Source: UBA11612 sp964475755
GTDB lineage: Bacteria > Pseudomonadota > Alphaproteobacteria > Rhodospirillales > Rhodospirillaceae
Reading direction: 5' to 3'
Length of the DNA: 64,000 nt
NCBI GenBank assembly: GCA_964475755.1
Contig: CAYYXR010000006.1
Span: forward strand, 21,160-85,159
The notes below the pieces were generated by a model that ran no database searches, was not told the DNA's origin, and saw only the letters and a list, made by a program, of their open reading frames with translations. The first letter of the stretch is position 1, and every line of letters begins with the position of its first letter. A program made the translations under genes and the position numbers. This document shows positions 50,555 through 58,078 of the stretch, one piece after another.

Positions 50555-51736
50555 ATGAACAAACAGAAAACGGTTTTGCAGGTATTGCCGCGCCTCGTCA
50601 TGGGCGGGGTGGAACGAGGTACGGTGGACATTGCCAAGGCACTGTCGGCTGCGGGATGGAATCCCATTGTGGCATCAGCGGGCGGACCGCTGGTCAGGGA
50701 AATTGAGCGTTGCGGAGCCAAACACATTACGCTGCCGCTGGACGGTAAAAATCCATTTTCAATTCGGCGCAATGCAACTTTGTTGACGGAAGTAATCCGT
50801 CAGCAGGGTGTAGATATCGTGCATGCGCGGTCGAGAGGACCGGCGTGGAGCGCGAAATCAGCATGCGCCGCTACAGGCGTGCCGCTTATCACGACTTTTC
50901 ACGGCGTATACGGGCTTGGGCCATTTGGAGTTAAAAAGAGCTACAACCGTATAATGACGGAAGGACAGCGTGTCATTGCGGTATCGAATTTTGTGAAGAC
51001 TCATATCCTCGAGAATTACGGAACGCCGGAAGATCGTATTCGCGTCATTTACCGCGGCGTCGACTTCGGTGCCTTTGATCCTGACAAAGTCCCGCCAACA
51101 CGTTTGATCCAATTGACGTCTAAATGGCGCCTGCCTGAAGACGCACCGGTCGTCATGCTCCCGGGACGGCTCTCAGCGGTAAAGGGGCATCTTGTATTGG
51201 TCGATGCCCTTGCGGAACTTGCACGGCGAACCACGCAACCCTTGAACATTCGTTGTCTTATGGTCGGTAAAGCCCAAGGTCACGCGTCTTACCGAAAAGC
51301 GATTCTCGAATACGCAGACACACGCGGTGTTGGCGGAAATGTCCATATTATCGACGATTGCAATGATATGCCCGCAGCATATATGGCAACGGATGTTGTC
51401 GTGTCCGCAACACGAAAGCCCGAGGCCTTTGGCCGCATCATGGCCGAAGCGCAAGCTATGGGGCGTCCTGTTGTTGCACCGTCCCATGGACCGACTGACG
51501 AGGTCATTATTCCCGGTGTCACCGGCTGGTTGTTCACGCCCAGCGATCCGCACTCATTGGCCGACGCGCTTGAACGCGCACTCAAACTGGGCAAAGACGA
51601 ACGGATGACGCTGGCAAAGACTGCGATTTCGCATGTTCGCGACAATTTCTCAAATCAAGAGATGTGTGAAAAAACATTGGCGGTTTATAACGAAGTCATT
51701 CAAGAAAATGGCGCCGGATACACCCAAGCGTCATGA
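50555..51736 (+). CDS. Glycosyltransferase family 4
   Basis: 393 residues, GT-B fold. VLQVLPRLVMGGVERGTVDI is the N-terminal GT4 signature with the GG-x-E turn, TTFHGVYG and VIAVSNFV follow, and the donor domain shows VVMLPGRLSAVKGHLVLVDA and KPEAFGRIMAEAQAMGRPVV with the E-x7-E pair. It overlaps the GT9 gene by ATGA. A GT4/GT9 pair away from the main polysaccharide locus suggests LPS inner-core assembly; that is inference. Confidence 0.88.
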   Translation: MNKQKTVLQVLPRLVMGGVERGTVDIAKALSAAGWNPIVASAGGPLVREIERCGAKHITLPLDGKNPFSIRRNATLLTEVIRQQGVDIVHARSRGPAWSAKSACAATGVPLITTFHGVYGLGPFGVKKSYNRIMTEGQRVIAVSNFVKTHILENYGTPEDRIRVIYRGVDFGAFDPDKVPPTRLIQLTSKWRLPEDAPVVMLPGRLSAVKGHLVLVDALAELARRTTQPLNIRCLMVGKAQGHASYRKAILEYADTRGVGGNVHIIDDCNDMPAAYMATDVVVSATRKPEAFGRIMAEAQAMGRPVVAPSHGPTDEVIIPGVTGWLFTPSDPHSLADALERALKLGKDERMTLAKTAISHVRDNFSNQEMCEKTLAVYNEVIQENGAGYTQAS

Positions 51737-52701
51737 AGAATTCCAGTGTTTTAGTAATCGCACCGCGTGATCTCGGAAAATTCGTCGTGTTTTTAGGGGC
51801 CGCTGCAGCAATTCGCGCCCATCACCGTAATGCCGCGATTGTATTGCTGACGCCCAACTCCACGGCCCAATTCGCGAAAGCAGCACCCTATTTTGACGAG
51901 GTCTGGAACCTTTCCATTCGCGGCGCATGGGATATCGGGCGCATTCGGCAGCTACGCACACAATTGAGCGCGTTAGATATCGAATGCACCTACGATTTTG
52001 AATCATCGCATTTTTCAAACACAGTGTTTTGGGCGCTTTTTGGGTTGCGTGGCCTCCCCTTCAGACGAAAGGGGCTTTCCTGGTCAGGTGTCAGCAAGCA
52101 AACGGGCTTATTTGCCGCGCAGTCGCATTGGAATGCCATGCACATAAAAGACCGGTGGACGGCTCAGCTTGCCGCAGCAGGTATACCGGGAATGCTAAGG
52201 GCTGATTTGTCATGGGTGGCGCGCCAAGTTCAATCTTTCAACGTCCCGTTCAGAATGGACCAATCATTTGCGCTTGTTTGTCTCGATTCAAATGCCAACT
52301 TATTGTGGCCTCTTGATATGCTGGCCTCTTTAGTCCAGTCCCTGGCGGACGATGGAATTTCACCAGTCCTGATTGGCCATGATGAAGCACGCGAATTGGC
52401 GGATGTGGTCACACTAAGATGCGACGCTACCATCAACGTCGTGGGCGCGGTGTCTTTAGAAGACCTTGTTTTTCTCTCGTGGGCCGCCTGCGCGGCCGTC
52501 GGCCCGGACAGCGGACTTATGCATCTGACATCGACCGCCGGGTGTCATACGGTCGTCCTCTATGATAGCTCGTCCGATCCGGCATTAACCGGCCAACGCG
52601 GCGATAGCGTGATCGTCCTACGCCGGCCCGCCCTATCGGATATATCGGTTAATGAGCTTATGTCGGCAGTTCGAAAGAGCTCTAAAATCCGCACGAATTA
52701 G
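51733..52701 (+). CDS. Glycosyltransferase family 9 (heptosyltransferase-like)
   Basis: 322 residues in the ADP-heptose:LPS heptosyltransferase family. RDLGKFVVFLGAAAAIRAHH replaces the usual G-D-x-x-x-x-x-P opening. AAVGPDSGLMHLTSTAG is the nucleotide-sugar site, and SPVLIGHDEARELADVV resembles the preceding strand-loop. At about 320 residues it is a little short for the family. It is translationally coupled to the GT4 gene. Whether it transfers heptose or another sugar is unknown. Confidence 0.82.
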   Translation: MKNSSVLVIAPRDLGKFVVFLGAAAAIRAHHRNAAIVLLTPNSTAQFAKAAPYFDEVWNLSIRGAWDIGRIRQLRTQLSALDIECTYDFESSHFSNTVFWALFGLRGLPFRRKGLSWSGVSKQTGLFAAQSHWNAMHIKDRWTAQLAAAGIPGMLRADLSWVARQVQSFNVPFRMDQSFALVCLDSNANLLWPLDMLASLVQSLADDGISPVLIGHDEARELADVVTLRCDATINVVGAVSLEDLVFLSWAACAAVGPDSGLMHLTSTAGCHTVVLYDSSSDPALTGQRGDSVIVLRRPALSDISVNELMSAVRKSSKIRTN

Positions 52702-52743
52702 CCGCCTTCCGCCGCCCATGGCCGCCCGGCTACTGTGGATTGC

Positions 52744-52771
52744 TTGACATACTGTGGCAGAGCCCTAGATT
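52744..52771 (+). promoter_or_regulatory. Sigma70-type promoter for thrS
   Basis: A consensus TTGACA at 52744 and TAGATT at 52766 are 16 bp apart. Transcription would start about 40 bases before the thrS ATG, so the leader is too short for a thrS operator stem system like that of E. coli. Confidence 0.6.
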
Positions 52772-52817
52772 TCGCGAACTTTTGGCCCATTTTTGGTGAT
52801 TTTGGACGATTTTTTCA

Positions 52818-54803
52818 ATGGTTGCGGTGACTTTACCTGACGGCAGTGTACGCCGTTTCGACAATGCCATAACCGGCGCGGACGTCGCCGCCGATATTGG
52901 CCCAGGATTGGCCAAAGCAGCTCTCGCCATCCGCATAGACGGCATGATGAAAGACCTCAAAACGCCGATTGAACGTGACTGCGAGTTGTCGATTGTCACG
53001 CGGAAGGACGAAGATGCCCTGGAACTCCTGAGGCATGACGCTGCTCACATAATGGCGGAAGCCGTGCAGGAGCTGTATCCGGGTACCCAGGTGACCATCG
53101 GCCCCGCCATTGAAAACGGTTTCTATTACGACTTCGCACGAAACGAACCCTTTTCTCTCGACGATCTGATCAAGATCGAAACTCGCATGAAAGAAATCGT
53201 TGATCGCGACGAGGCGATTTCGCGTGAGGTTTGGGATCGGGAAGAAGCCATCAGCTTCTTTGAAGGGATCGGCGAAGCTTATAAAGCCGAATTGATCCGG
53301 GATTTGCCGGTCGATGAGCCGATATCAATTTATCGGCAAGGCAACTGGCTCGATATGTGCGTTGGCCCGCACCTGCCCTCAACCGGAAAGCTCGGCAAGG
53401 CGTTTAAGCTGACCAAGCTTGCCGGCGCCTACTGGCGCGGTGATTCCAACAGGGCGATGCTCCAACGAATCTACGGCACCGCATGGGCGGAAGAGAAGCA
53501 ACTCAAAGACTACCTGACCATGCTGGAGGAAGCGGAAAAGCGCGATCACCGCAAGATTGGTCAGGAGATGAACCTCTTTCACCTCCAGCCGGAAGCGCAA
53601 GGCAGCGTCTTTTGGCATCCCAAGGGATACATGGTGTGGCGTGAGTTGGAGAAATATCTTCGCCGCCGCCTCGACAACGCTGGCTATCAAGAAGTCAAAA
53701 CACCGCAATTGATGGATGCGCGCCAATGGGAGGCGTCGGGCCATTGGGGCAAATATCGTGAAAACATGTTTGTGGTGCCGGACGAAGTGCCAAACACCGA
53801 GGAAGGTGCCCCGGTAATCTCCGGCAAGTCCGACCTCATGGCTATGAAGCCCATGAATTGTCCGGCGCACGTTCTCATCTTTCGTCAGGGCATAAAGAGT
53901 TATCGCGACTTGCCGCTCCGAATGTCCGAATTCGGCTGCTGTCACCGCAACGAACCCCACGGTGCGCTTCACGGACTTATGCGTGTGCGCCAATTCACTC
54001 AAGACGATGCCCATATATTCTGCCGGGAAGATCAGATTGTGGACGAAGTTCGCGAGTTCTGCGAACTGCTCGACGTGATTTACAAGGACCTGGGCTTTGA
54101 AAATTACGCCATCAAATTGGCGTTGCGACCTGAAAAACGTTTCGGTACCGATGAAATGTGGGACAGAGCAGAAGACAATCTGCGTGAAGCCGTGCGCCTG
54201 GCAGGGCGGGCGACGCCAGAATACCGCTGGGAGGAATTACCGGGCGAAGGCGCTTTTTATTCGCCCAAACTCGAGTTTCACCTAACCGACGCCATTGGCC
54301 GCACTTGGCAATGCGGCACTATTCAACTTGACTATGTACTGCCCGAACGGCTCGACGCCACATATGTCGGTGAGGACGGCGGTAGACACCGCCCGGTGAT
54401 GCTCCACCGCGCAATTTTGGGCACGTTCGAGCGCTTCATTGGCATTCTCATAGAGCACCACGCCGGCAAGTTTCCTCTTTGGCTCGCACCACTCCAAGCA
54501 GTTGTCTGTACGATCACCGAAGACAGCGATGCCTACGCCCAGGAGGTCGCTGCTACACTCCAGGACGCGGGTCTGCGTGTGGAGACTGACCTGCGTAACG
54601 AAAAGATCAACTACAAGGTACGGGAACACTCGTTGTCCAAAGTTCCAGTTCTAGTGGTTGTCGGCAAAAAGGAAGCGGAAGCTAGAACCGTTGCCCTGCG
54701 CCGCTTGGGCGGAAAAAATCAAGAAATCCTTGCGCTCAAGGAGGCAACCGATAGACTTGCCGCTGAAGCCTCGGCCCCCGATACGTCGAAGGATGCGGCT
54801 TAA
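52818..54803 (+). CDS. thrS: Threonyl-tRNA synthetase
   Basis: 661 residues, full length. TGS domain 1-60 (VTLPDGSVRRFDNAITGADV), editing domain at about 65-245 (HDAAHIMAEAVQELYP, CVGPHLPSTG), and class II core with FWHPKGYMVWRELEKYLRRR. The zinc Cys is in MKPMNCPAHVLIF, and motif 2 is the R-x-S-E-F...RNEP-type LRMSEFGCCHRNEPHGAL. The anticodon-binding domain (PLWLAPLQAVVCTI) ends it. It starts at ATG 52818. infC follows after 75 bp, the conserved thrS-infC order. Confidence 0.97.
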   Translation: MVAVTLPDGSVRRFDNAITGADVAADIGPGLAKAALAIRIDGMMKDLKTPIERDCELSIVTRKDEDALELLRHDAAHIMAEAVQELYPGTQVTIGPAIENGFYYDFARNEPFSLDDLIKIETRMKEIVDRDEAISREVWDREEAISFFEGIGEAYKAELIRDLPVDEPISIYRQGNWLDMCVGPHLPSTGKLGKAFKLTKLAGAYWRGDSNRAMLQRIYGTAWAEEKQLKDYLTMLEEAEKRDHRKIGQEMNLFHLQPEAQGSVFWHPKGYMVWRELEKYLRRRLDNAGYQEVKTPQLMDARQWEASGHWGKYRENMFVVPDEVPNTEEGAPVISGKSDLMAMKPMNCPAHVLIFRQGIKSYRDLPLRMSEFGCCHRNEPHGALHGLMRVRQFTQDDAHIFCREDQIVDEVREFCELLDVIYKDLGFENYAIKLALRPEKRFGTDEMWDRAEDNLREAVRLAGRATPEYRWEELPGEGAFYSPKLEFHLTDAIGRTWQCGTIQLDYVLPERLDATYVGEDGGRHRPVMLHRAILGTFERFIGILIEHHAGKFPLWLAPLQAVVCTITEDSDAYAQEVAATLQDAGLRVETDLRNEKINYKVREHSLSKVPVLVVVGKKEAEARTVALRRLGGKNQEILALKEATDRLAAEASAPDTSKDAA

Positions 54804-54878
54804 AAATTGGCGCCAGGAATGACCGGCGCAGACAATTTATCCAATCAATACGGATCAACGGATATAGGAGACTGATAC

Positions 54879-55415
54879 ATACCTAGAATCGATCAACCGG
54901 CGCCCGCGTCCAAGGATGGACCTCGCGTCAACGAGCAGATCAACTGCGCCACAGTTCGCCTCATCGGCGCCGACGGAGATAACGTCGGGGTTGTCGATGT
55001 CGAAACAGCCCTCCGCAAAGCGGACGAAGCCGGGCTGGACCTCGTAGAAATTTCACCGAATGCCGATCCGCCCGTCGCGAAGATTCTCGACTACGGGAAG
55101 TACAAGTACGAGGAACAGAAGAAAAAGAACGAAGCGCGCAAGAAGCAAAAGGTTATCGAAGTTAAGGAGATCAAGCTGCGGCCAAACATTGACAATCACG
55201 ACTACGACGTGAAGATGCGCAGCATGAAGCGCTTCCTTGAAGACGGCGACAAAGTAAAGGTCACGCTAAGATTTCGCGGGCGGGAAATGGCCCACGTGGA
55301 ACTCGGTCACAAGCTACTTGACCGGGTCAAAGCGGATTTCGAGCCATTCGCCAAAGTCGAACAGGAAGCGAAGTCGGAGGGCCGGCAAATCGTTATGGTC
55401 TTTGCGCCGCGATAA
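54879..55415 (+). CDS. infC: Translation initiation factor IF-3 with a probable AUA start codon
   Basis: 178 residues. GPRVNEQINCATVRLIGADG, EAGLDLVEISPNADPPVAKI and LDYGKYKYEEQKKKNEARKK form the N domain and linker, and EIKLRPNIDNHDYDVKM begins the C domain. The first in-frame ATG (55209) would remove the whole N domain. The frame is closed by TGA at 54873. AGGAG (54866-54870) lies eight bases before ATA at 54879, giving I-P-R-I-D-Q. IF-3 rejects non-standard start codons, and E. coli infC uses AUU for self-repression, so an AUA start fits the same logic. ATC at 54888 is the alternative. Confidence 0.93.
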   Translation: MPRIDQPAPASKDGPRVNEQINCATVRLIGADGDNVGVVDVETALRKADEAGLDLVEISPNADPPVAKILDYGKYKYEEQKKKNEARKKQKVIEVKEIKLRPNIDNHDYDVKMRSMKRFLEDGDKVKVTLRFRGREMAHVELGHKLLDRVKADFEPFAKVEQEAKSEGRQIVMVFAPR

Positions 55416-55423
55416 GCGGCGCA
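55403..55423. other. Perfect hairpin across the infC stop codon
   Basis: TGCGCCGC (55403-55410) pairs with GCGGCGCA (55416-55423) around the loop GATAA, which contains the infC stop. No T-run follows on either strand, so it is not a standard terminator. It may protect the 3' end or separate infC from the convergent DUF3016 gene. Confidence 0.5.
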
Positions 55424-55473
55424 GACACCTTCAGGATACAAATCCCGCAATCACGGACGTGCGCCGCGACGGA

Positions 55474-55980
55474 CTAGTTGCTCGCGGATTCGTGGTTGAT
55501 AAACCGGTCGCGAAACCAGCGATCCAGCATCGCTTTTTCGAACCTGAGGGCATCACCTGAATTATCGGCGGCGGCTGACTGCAAATACTCGGTGTCGGTA
55601 ATCTGTTCTTCGCGTTCGTCCACCTTTTTGCCGTCCACGTAATAGATGTAGCGAACGTCGATGGAGGGCACGCTGCCTTTGCGCATGACCCGCTTATCGA
55701 ACGGAAAACGCCACCACTCGTAGCGCCCGGCAAGATCGATATCGAGGACTTCGATACGAAGCCCTTCACTGGGCGAGAGGTTGTTGTTTCCCAAATCCAT
55801 CAGATGATTCCGGATGGCATTGACCACCCCGAGACTCCCGGACCCAAAGGGACCGCCTTTTACGGCCGCGTCGGAATACCCAGCCGGCTTGATGAAGGCG
55901 ACTTCAATCACCGCATGCGCGGGCGCGGCCAAAACTAAAATATATAATATAAACAAACATTTAGGTAACAAACGCCTCAC
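55474..55980 (-). CDS. DUF3016 family exported protein
   Basis: 168 residues from a GTG at 55980 with GAGGAG seven bases upstream; a TTG at 56025 is open but poorer. Signal peptide LFILYILVLAAPAHA. The mature part has the DUF3016 hallmarks: KPAGYSDAAV, LRIEVLDIDLAGRYEWWRFP, RVMRKGSVPSIDVRYIYYVD, TDTEYL and RFEKAMLDRWFRDRF. Function of the family is unknown. It splits infC from rpmI-rplT, which are adjacent in many bacteria. It converges on infC with about 58 bp between stops. Confidence 0.88.
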   Translation of the reverse strand: MRRLLPKCLFILYILVLAAPAHAVIEVAFIKPAGYSDAAVKGGPFGSGSLGVVNAIRNHLMDLGNNNLSPSEGLRIEVLDIDLAGRYEWWRFPFDKRVMRKGSVPSIDVRYIYYVDGKKVDEREEQITDTEYLQSAAADNSGDALRFEKAMLDRWFRDRFINHESASN

Positions 55981-56117
55981 CGAAACACTCCTCAACGCTA
56001 TTCCTGACGCAACACGGCGGTCCAACTACCATCCGGGGCCCGGCCCGCCAACGTTCAATATCCGATTCTCCGGGTTTTTATGGTCATTCTGTGGCCTCTC
56101 GGGGGCGCGGGGATGCC

Positions 56118-56146
56118 TTGCAAACCGCCGGTCTTGCAGGTATAAG
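56118..56146 (+). promoter_or_regulatory. Sigma70-type promoter for rpmI-rplT
   Basis: TTGCAA at 56118 and TATAAG at 56141 have a 17 bp spacer. Transcription would start near 56153, at the foot of the first leader hairpin and about 148 bases before the L35 start codon. Confidence 0.6.
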
Positions 56147-56152
56147 CGCGCC

Positions 56153-56300
56153 TTTCCGGCCCTTCGGGGCTGGAACAGATGGATGTACGCACAGCGTGCA
56201 TCCCCGACCCAAAGGGCTAAAAAGCCATATATATTAGGCTTTTAGGGCATGCCTCCGGGTCGGTGTAATAATTTTCAATGAAATCCGAAAGGACCCCGAA
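56153..56300 (+). promoter_or_regulatory. Structured mRNA leader of rpmI-rplT (candidate L20 autoregulatory element)
   Basis: Three nested or successive structures can be drawn. A 7 bp stem capped by a C(UUCG)G tetraloop spans 56156-56173. A 10 bp stem with one G-U pair and loop ACA spans 56181-56203. A long-range helix CCGACCC (56204-56210) with GGGTCGG (56258-56264) encloses a hairpin AAAAGCC/GGCTTTT (56221-56227 with 56238-56244). The ribosome site AAGGA lies after the last helix. L20 represses this operon through leader RNA in E. coli and Bacillus; that this RNA does the same is inference. The 320 bp from 55980 to 56300 contain no gene. Confidence 0.5.
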
Positions 56301-56501
56301 ATGCCCAAGATGAAAACCAAAAGCTCCGCCAAAAAGCGGTTCAAAATTACGGGTACGGGCAAGGTTAAAGCTGGTGTGGCCTACAAGCGCCACTGCCTCG
56401 ACGCCAAGCCCCAGAAGATGAAGCGCACGTCACGCGGCACCATGGTGCTCGCGAAACCCGACGGCATCATCATCAAACGCAATTTCCTGCCTTACGGCTG
56501 A
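56301..56501 (+). CDS. rpmI: 50S ribosomal protein L35
   Basis: 66 residues, standard length: MPKMKTKSSAKKRFKITGTG at the start, then the basic middle and FLPYG at the end. AAGGA lies before the ATG. Co-transcribed with rplT, 25 bp downstream, behind the structured leader. Confidence 0.97.
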   Translation: MPKMKTKSSAKKRFKITGTGKVKAGVAYKRHCLDAKPQKMKRTSRGTMVLAKPDGIIIKRNFLPYG

Positions 56502-56526
56502 ACCGATATTCTGACGGAGACCACCC

Positions 56527-56883
56527 ATGTCACGCGTTAAACGGGGCGTTACCAAACACGCCCGCCACAAAAAAGTTCTCGCCCAGACCAAGGGCTTCCG
56601 CGGTCGCAGCTCGACCAATTACGAGCTCGCACGCAATCGCCTGGAAAAGGCGCTGCGCTATGCCTACCGCGATCGCCGCCTGAAAAAGCGGGACTTCCGT
56701 GCGCTTTGGATCCAACGCATCAATGCCGGTGTGCGTCTGCACGGCCTCACCTATTCCCGATTTATCAACGGGCTCAAGAAGGCGGGTGTGGAACTGGACC
56801 GCAAAGTTCTTGCCGACCTCGCCGTTCATGAGCCCGAGACCTTCGCCAGCCTGGTGAAGCAGGCCCAAGCAGCTCTCGGTTAG
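56527..56883 (+). CDS. rplT: 50S ribosomal protein L20
   Basis: 118 residues. MSRVKRGVTKHARHKKVLAQ, GFRGRSSTNYELARNRLEKA, RDRRLKKRDFRALWIQRINA and YSRFINGLKKAGVELDRKVL are the family blocks. It binds 23S rRNA early in assembly and is the likely regulator of its own operon. A terminator follows 44 bases after the stop. Confidence 0.97.
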   Translation: MSRVKRGVTKHARHKKVLAQTKGFRGRSSTNYELARNRLEKALRYAYRDRRLKKRDFRALWIQRINAGVRLHGLTYSRFINGLKKAGVELDRKVLADLAVHEPETFASLVKQAQAALG

Positions 56884-56927
56884 ATCGCGCAGCAGACGCC
56901 GGTCATCTGATTTAGCCAAGTTGAGTT

Positions 56928-56960
56928 AAGGGGCCGCCATCCGGGCAGCCCCTTTTCTTT
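56928..56960 (+). terminator. Rho-independent terminator after rplT
   Basis: AAGGGGC (56928-56934) pairs with GCCCCTT (56948-56954), with an inner GCC/GGC extension, then TTTTCTTTT. It lies directly before pheS, so pheST probably has its own promoter or depends on read-through. Confidence 0.85.
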
Positions 56961-56995
56961 TGCCAACACGGATAAACGGATACGGTGCGAGAGAC

Positions 56996-58078
56996 ATGAC
57001 TCAAAGCTCAATTGAACACCTCCGCGGCGAACTGATCGCCGCCATTGACGGCGCTGCTGATGCGGCTGCCTTGGAAGAGGTGCGCGTCAGTGCCCTCGGC
57101 AAGAAGGGCCGCATAACCGCGCTCATGAAGGACCTTGGGTCTATGGAACCCGAGGCGCGCAAAACCTTCGGCCAGCAGGTCAATGCTCTAAAGGACGAAG
57201 TTGCCGTAGCCCTCGAAACACGCAAGAGCACTTTCGAAACCGAAGCTCTGAATGCGCGCCTCGCGTCGGAAACCATGGACGTGACGTTACCGGTGCGCCC
57301 CGAGTCCGAGGGCTCGCTGCATCCCATCAGCCAGACCATTGATGAACTGTCCGCGATCTTCGGCGTAATGGGATTTGAAATCGCAGATGGCCCCGATGTG
57401 GAAGACGACTTCCACAACTTCACGGCGCTCAACTTTCCGCCTGGCCACCCCGCGCGGGAAATGCACGATACCTTCTTCCTGGAAAACGCCAATGACGGTG
57501 AACGCTACCTTCTGCGCACGCATACCTCGCCGGTGCAGATCCGCACGATGGTGAGCCAAAAGCCGCCGATCCGTGTGATCATCCCGGGGCGCACCTATCG
57601 CTGCGACTACGACATGACGCACACGCCCATGTTCCATCAAGTGGAAGGGCTTATAATTGATAAGACAACCCACATGGGTCACCTCAAAGGGTGCCTCGCG
57701 GAATTCGTGCGCACGTATTTTGGCGTAGACGACCTGCCCATTCGCTTCCGGCCCAGTTTCTTCCCCTTCACCGAACCCTCGGCGGAAATGGACATCGGCT
57801 GCAGCCGTGCGGGCGGGGAACTTAAGCTCGGCAATTACGGCGACTGGTTGGAGATTCTCGGCTGCGGCATGGTGCATCCAAACGTGCTCAAGGCCTGCGG
57901 GCTCGACCCCGACGAGTATCAAGGCTTTGCCTTCGGCATGGGCATTGAGCGTATCGCCATGCTGAAATACGGCATTCCCGATCTGCGCACGTTCTTCGAG
58001 TCAGATCTACGCTGGCTGAAGCACTATGGCTTCGCGGCCCTAGATGTACCGAGCGTGACCGGAGGGCTGATCCGATGA
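56996..58078 (+). CDS. pheS: Phenylalanyl-tRNA synthetase alpha subunit
   Basis: 360 residues from ATG 56996; the open frame upstream overlaps the terminator. An N-terminal coiled-coil arm (to about 95) binds tRNA. The class II core has HPISQTIDELSAIFGVMGFE, DTFFLENANDGERYLLRTHT, FHQVEGLIIDKTTHMGHLKG, RFRPSFFPFTEPSAEMDIGC and GFAFGMGIERIAMLKYGIPD. The stop overlaps pheT as ATGA. No leader peptide rich in Phe codons is seen upstream, so classic attenuation is unlikely. Confidence 0.97.
   Translation: MTQSSIEHLRGELIAAIDGAADAAALEEVRVSALGKKGRITALMKDLGSMEPEARKTFGQQVNALKDEVAVALETRKSTFETEALNARLASETMDVTLPVRPESEGSLHPISQTIDELSAIFGVMGFEIADGPDVEDDFHNFTALNFPPGHPAREMHDTFFLENANDGERYLLRTHTSPVQIRTMVSQKPPIRVIIPGRTYRCDYDMTHTPMFHQVEGLIIDKTTHMGHLKGCLAEFVRTYFGVDDLPIRFRPSFFPFTEPSAEMDIGCSRAGGELKLGNYGDWLEILGCGMVHPNVLKACGLDPDEYQGFAFGMGIERIAMLKYGIPDLRTFFESDLRWLKHYGFAALDVPSVTGGLIR

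Noticed and set aside
55403..55423. Hairpin at the infC stop as a rho-independent terminator
   Set aside because: The stem is perfect but no T-run exists on either strand; kept only as an unassigned structure.
57287..57922. 211-residue minus-strand frame over pheS
   Set aside because: Antisense to conserved synthetase motifs; no family features.
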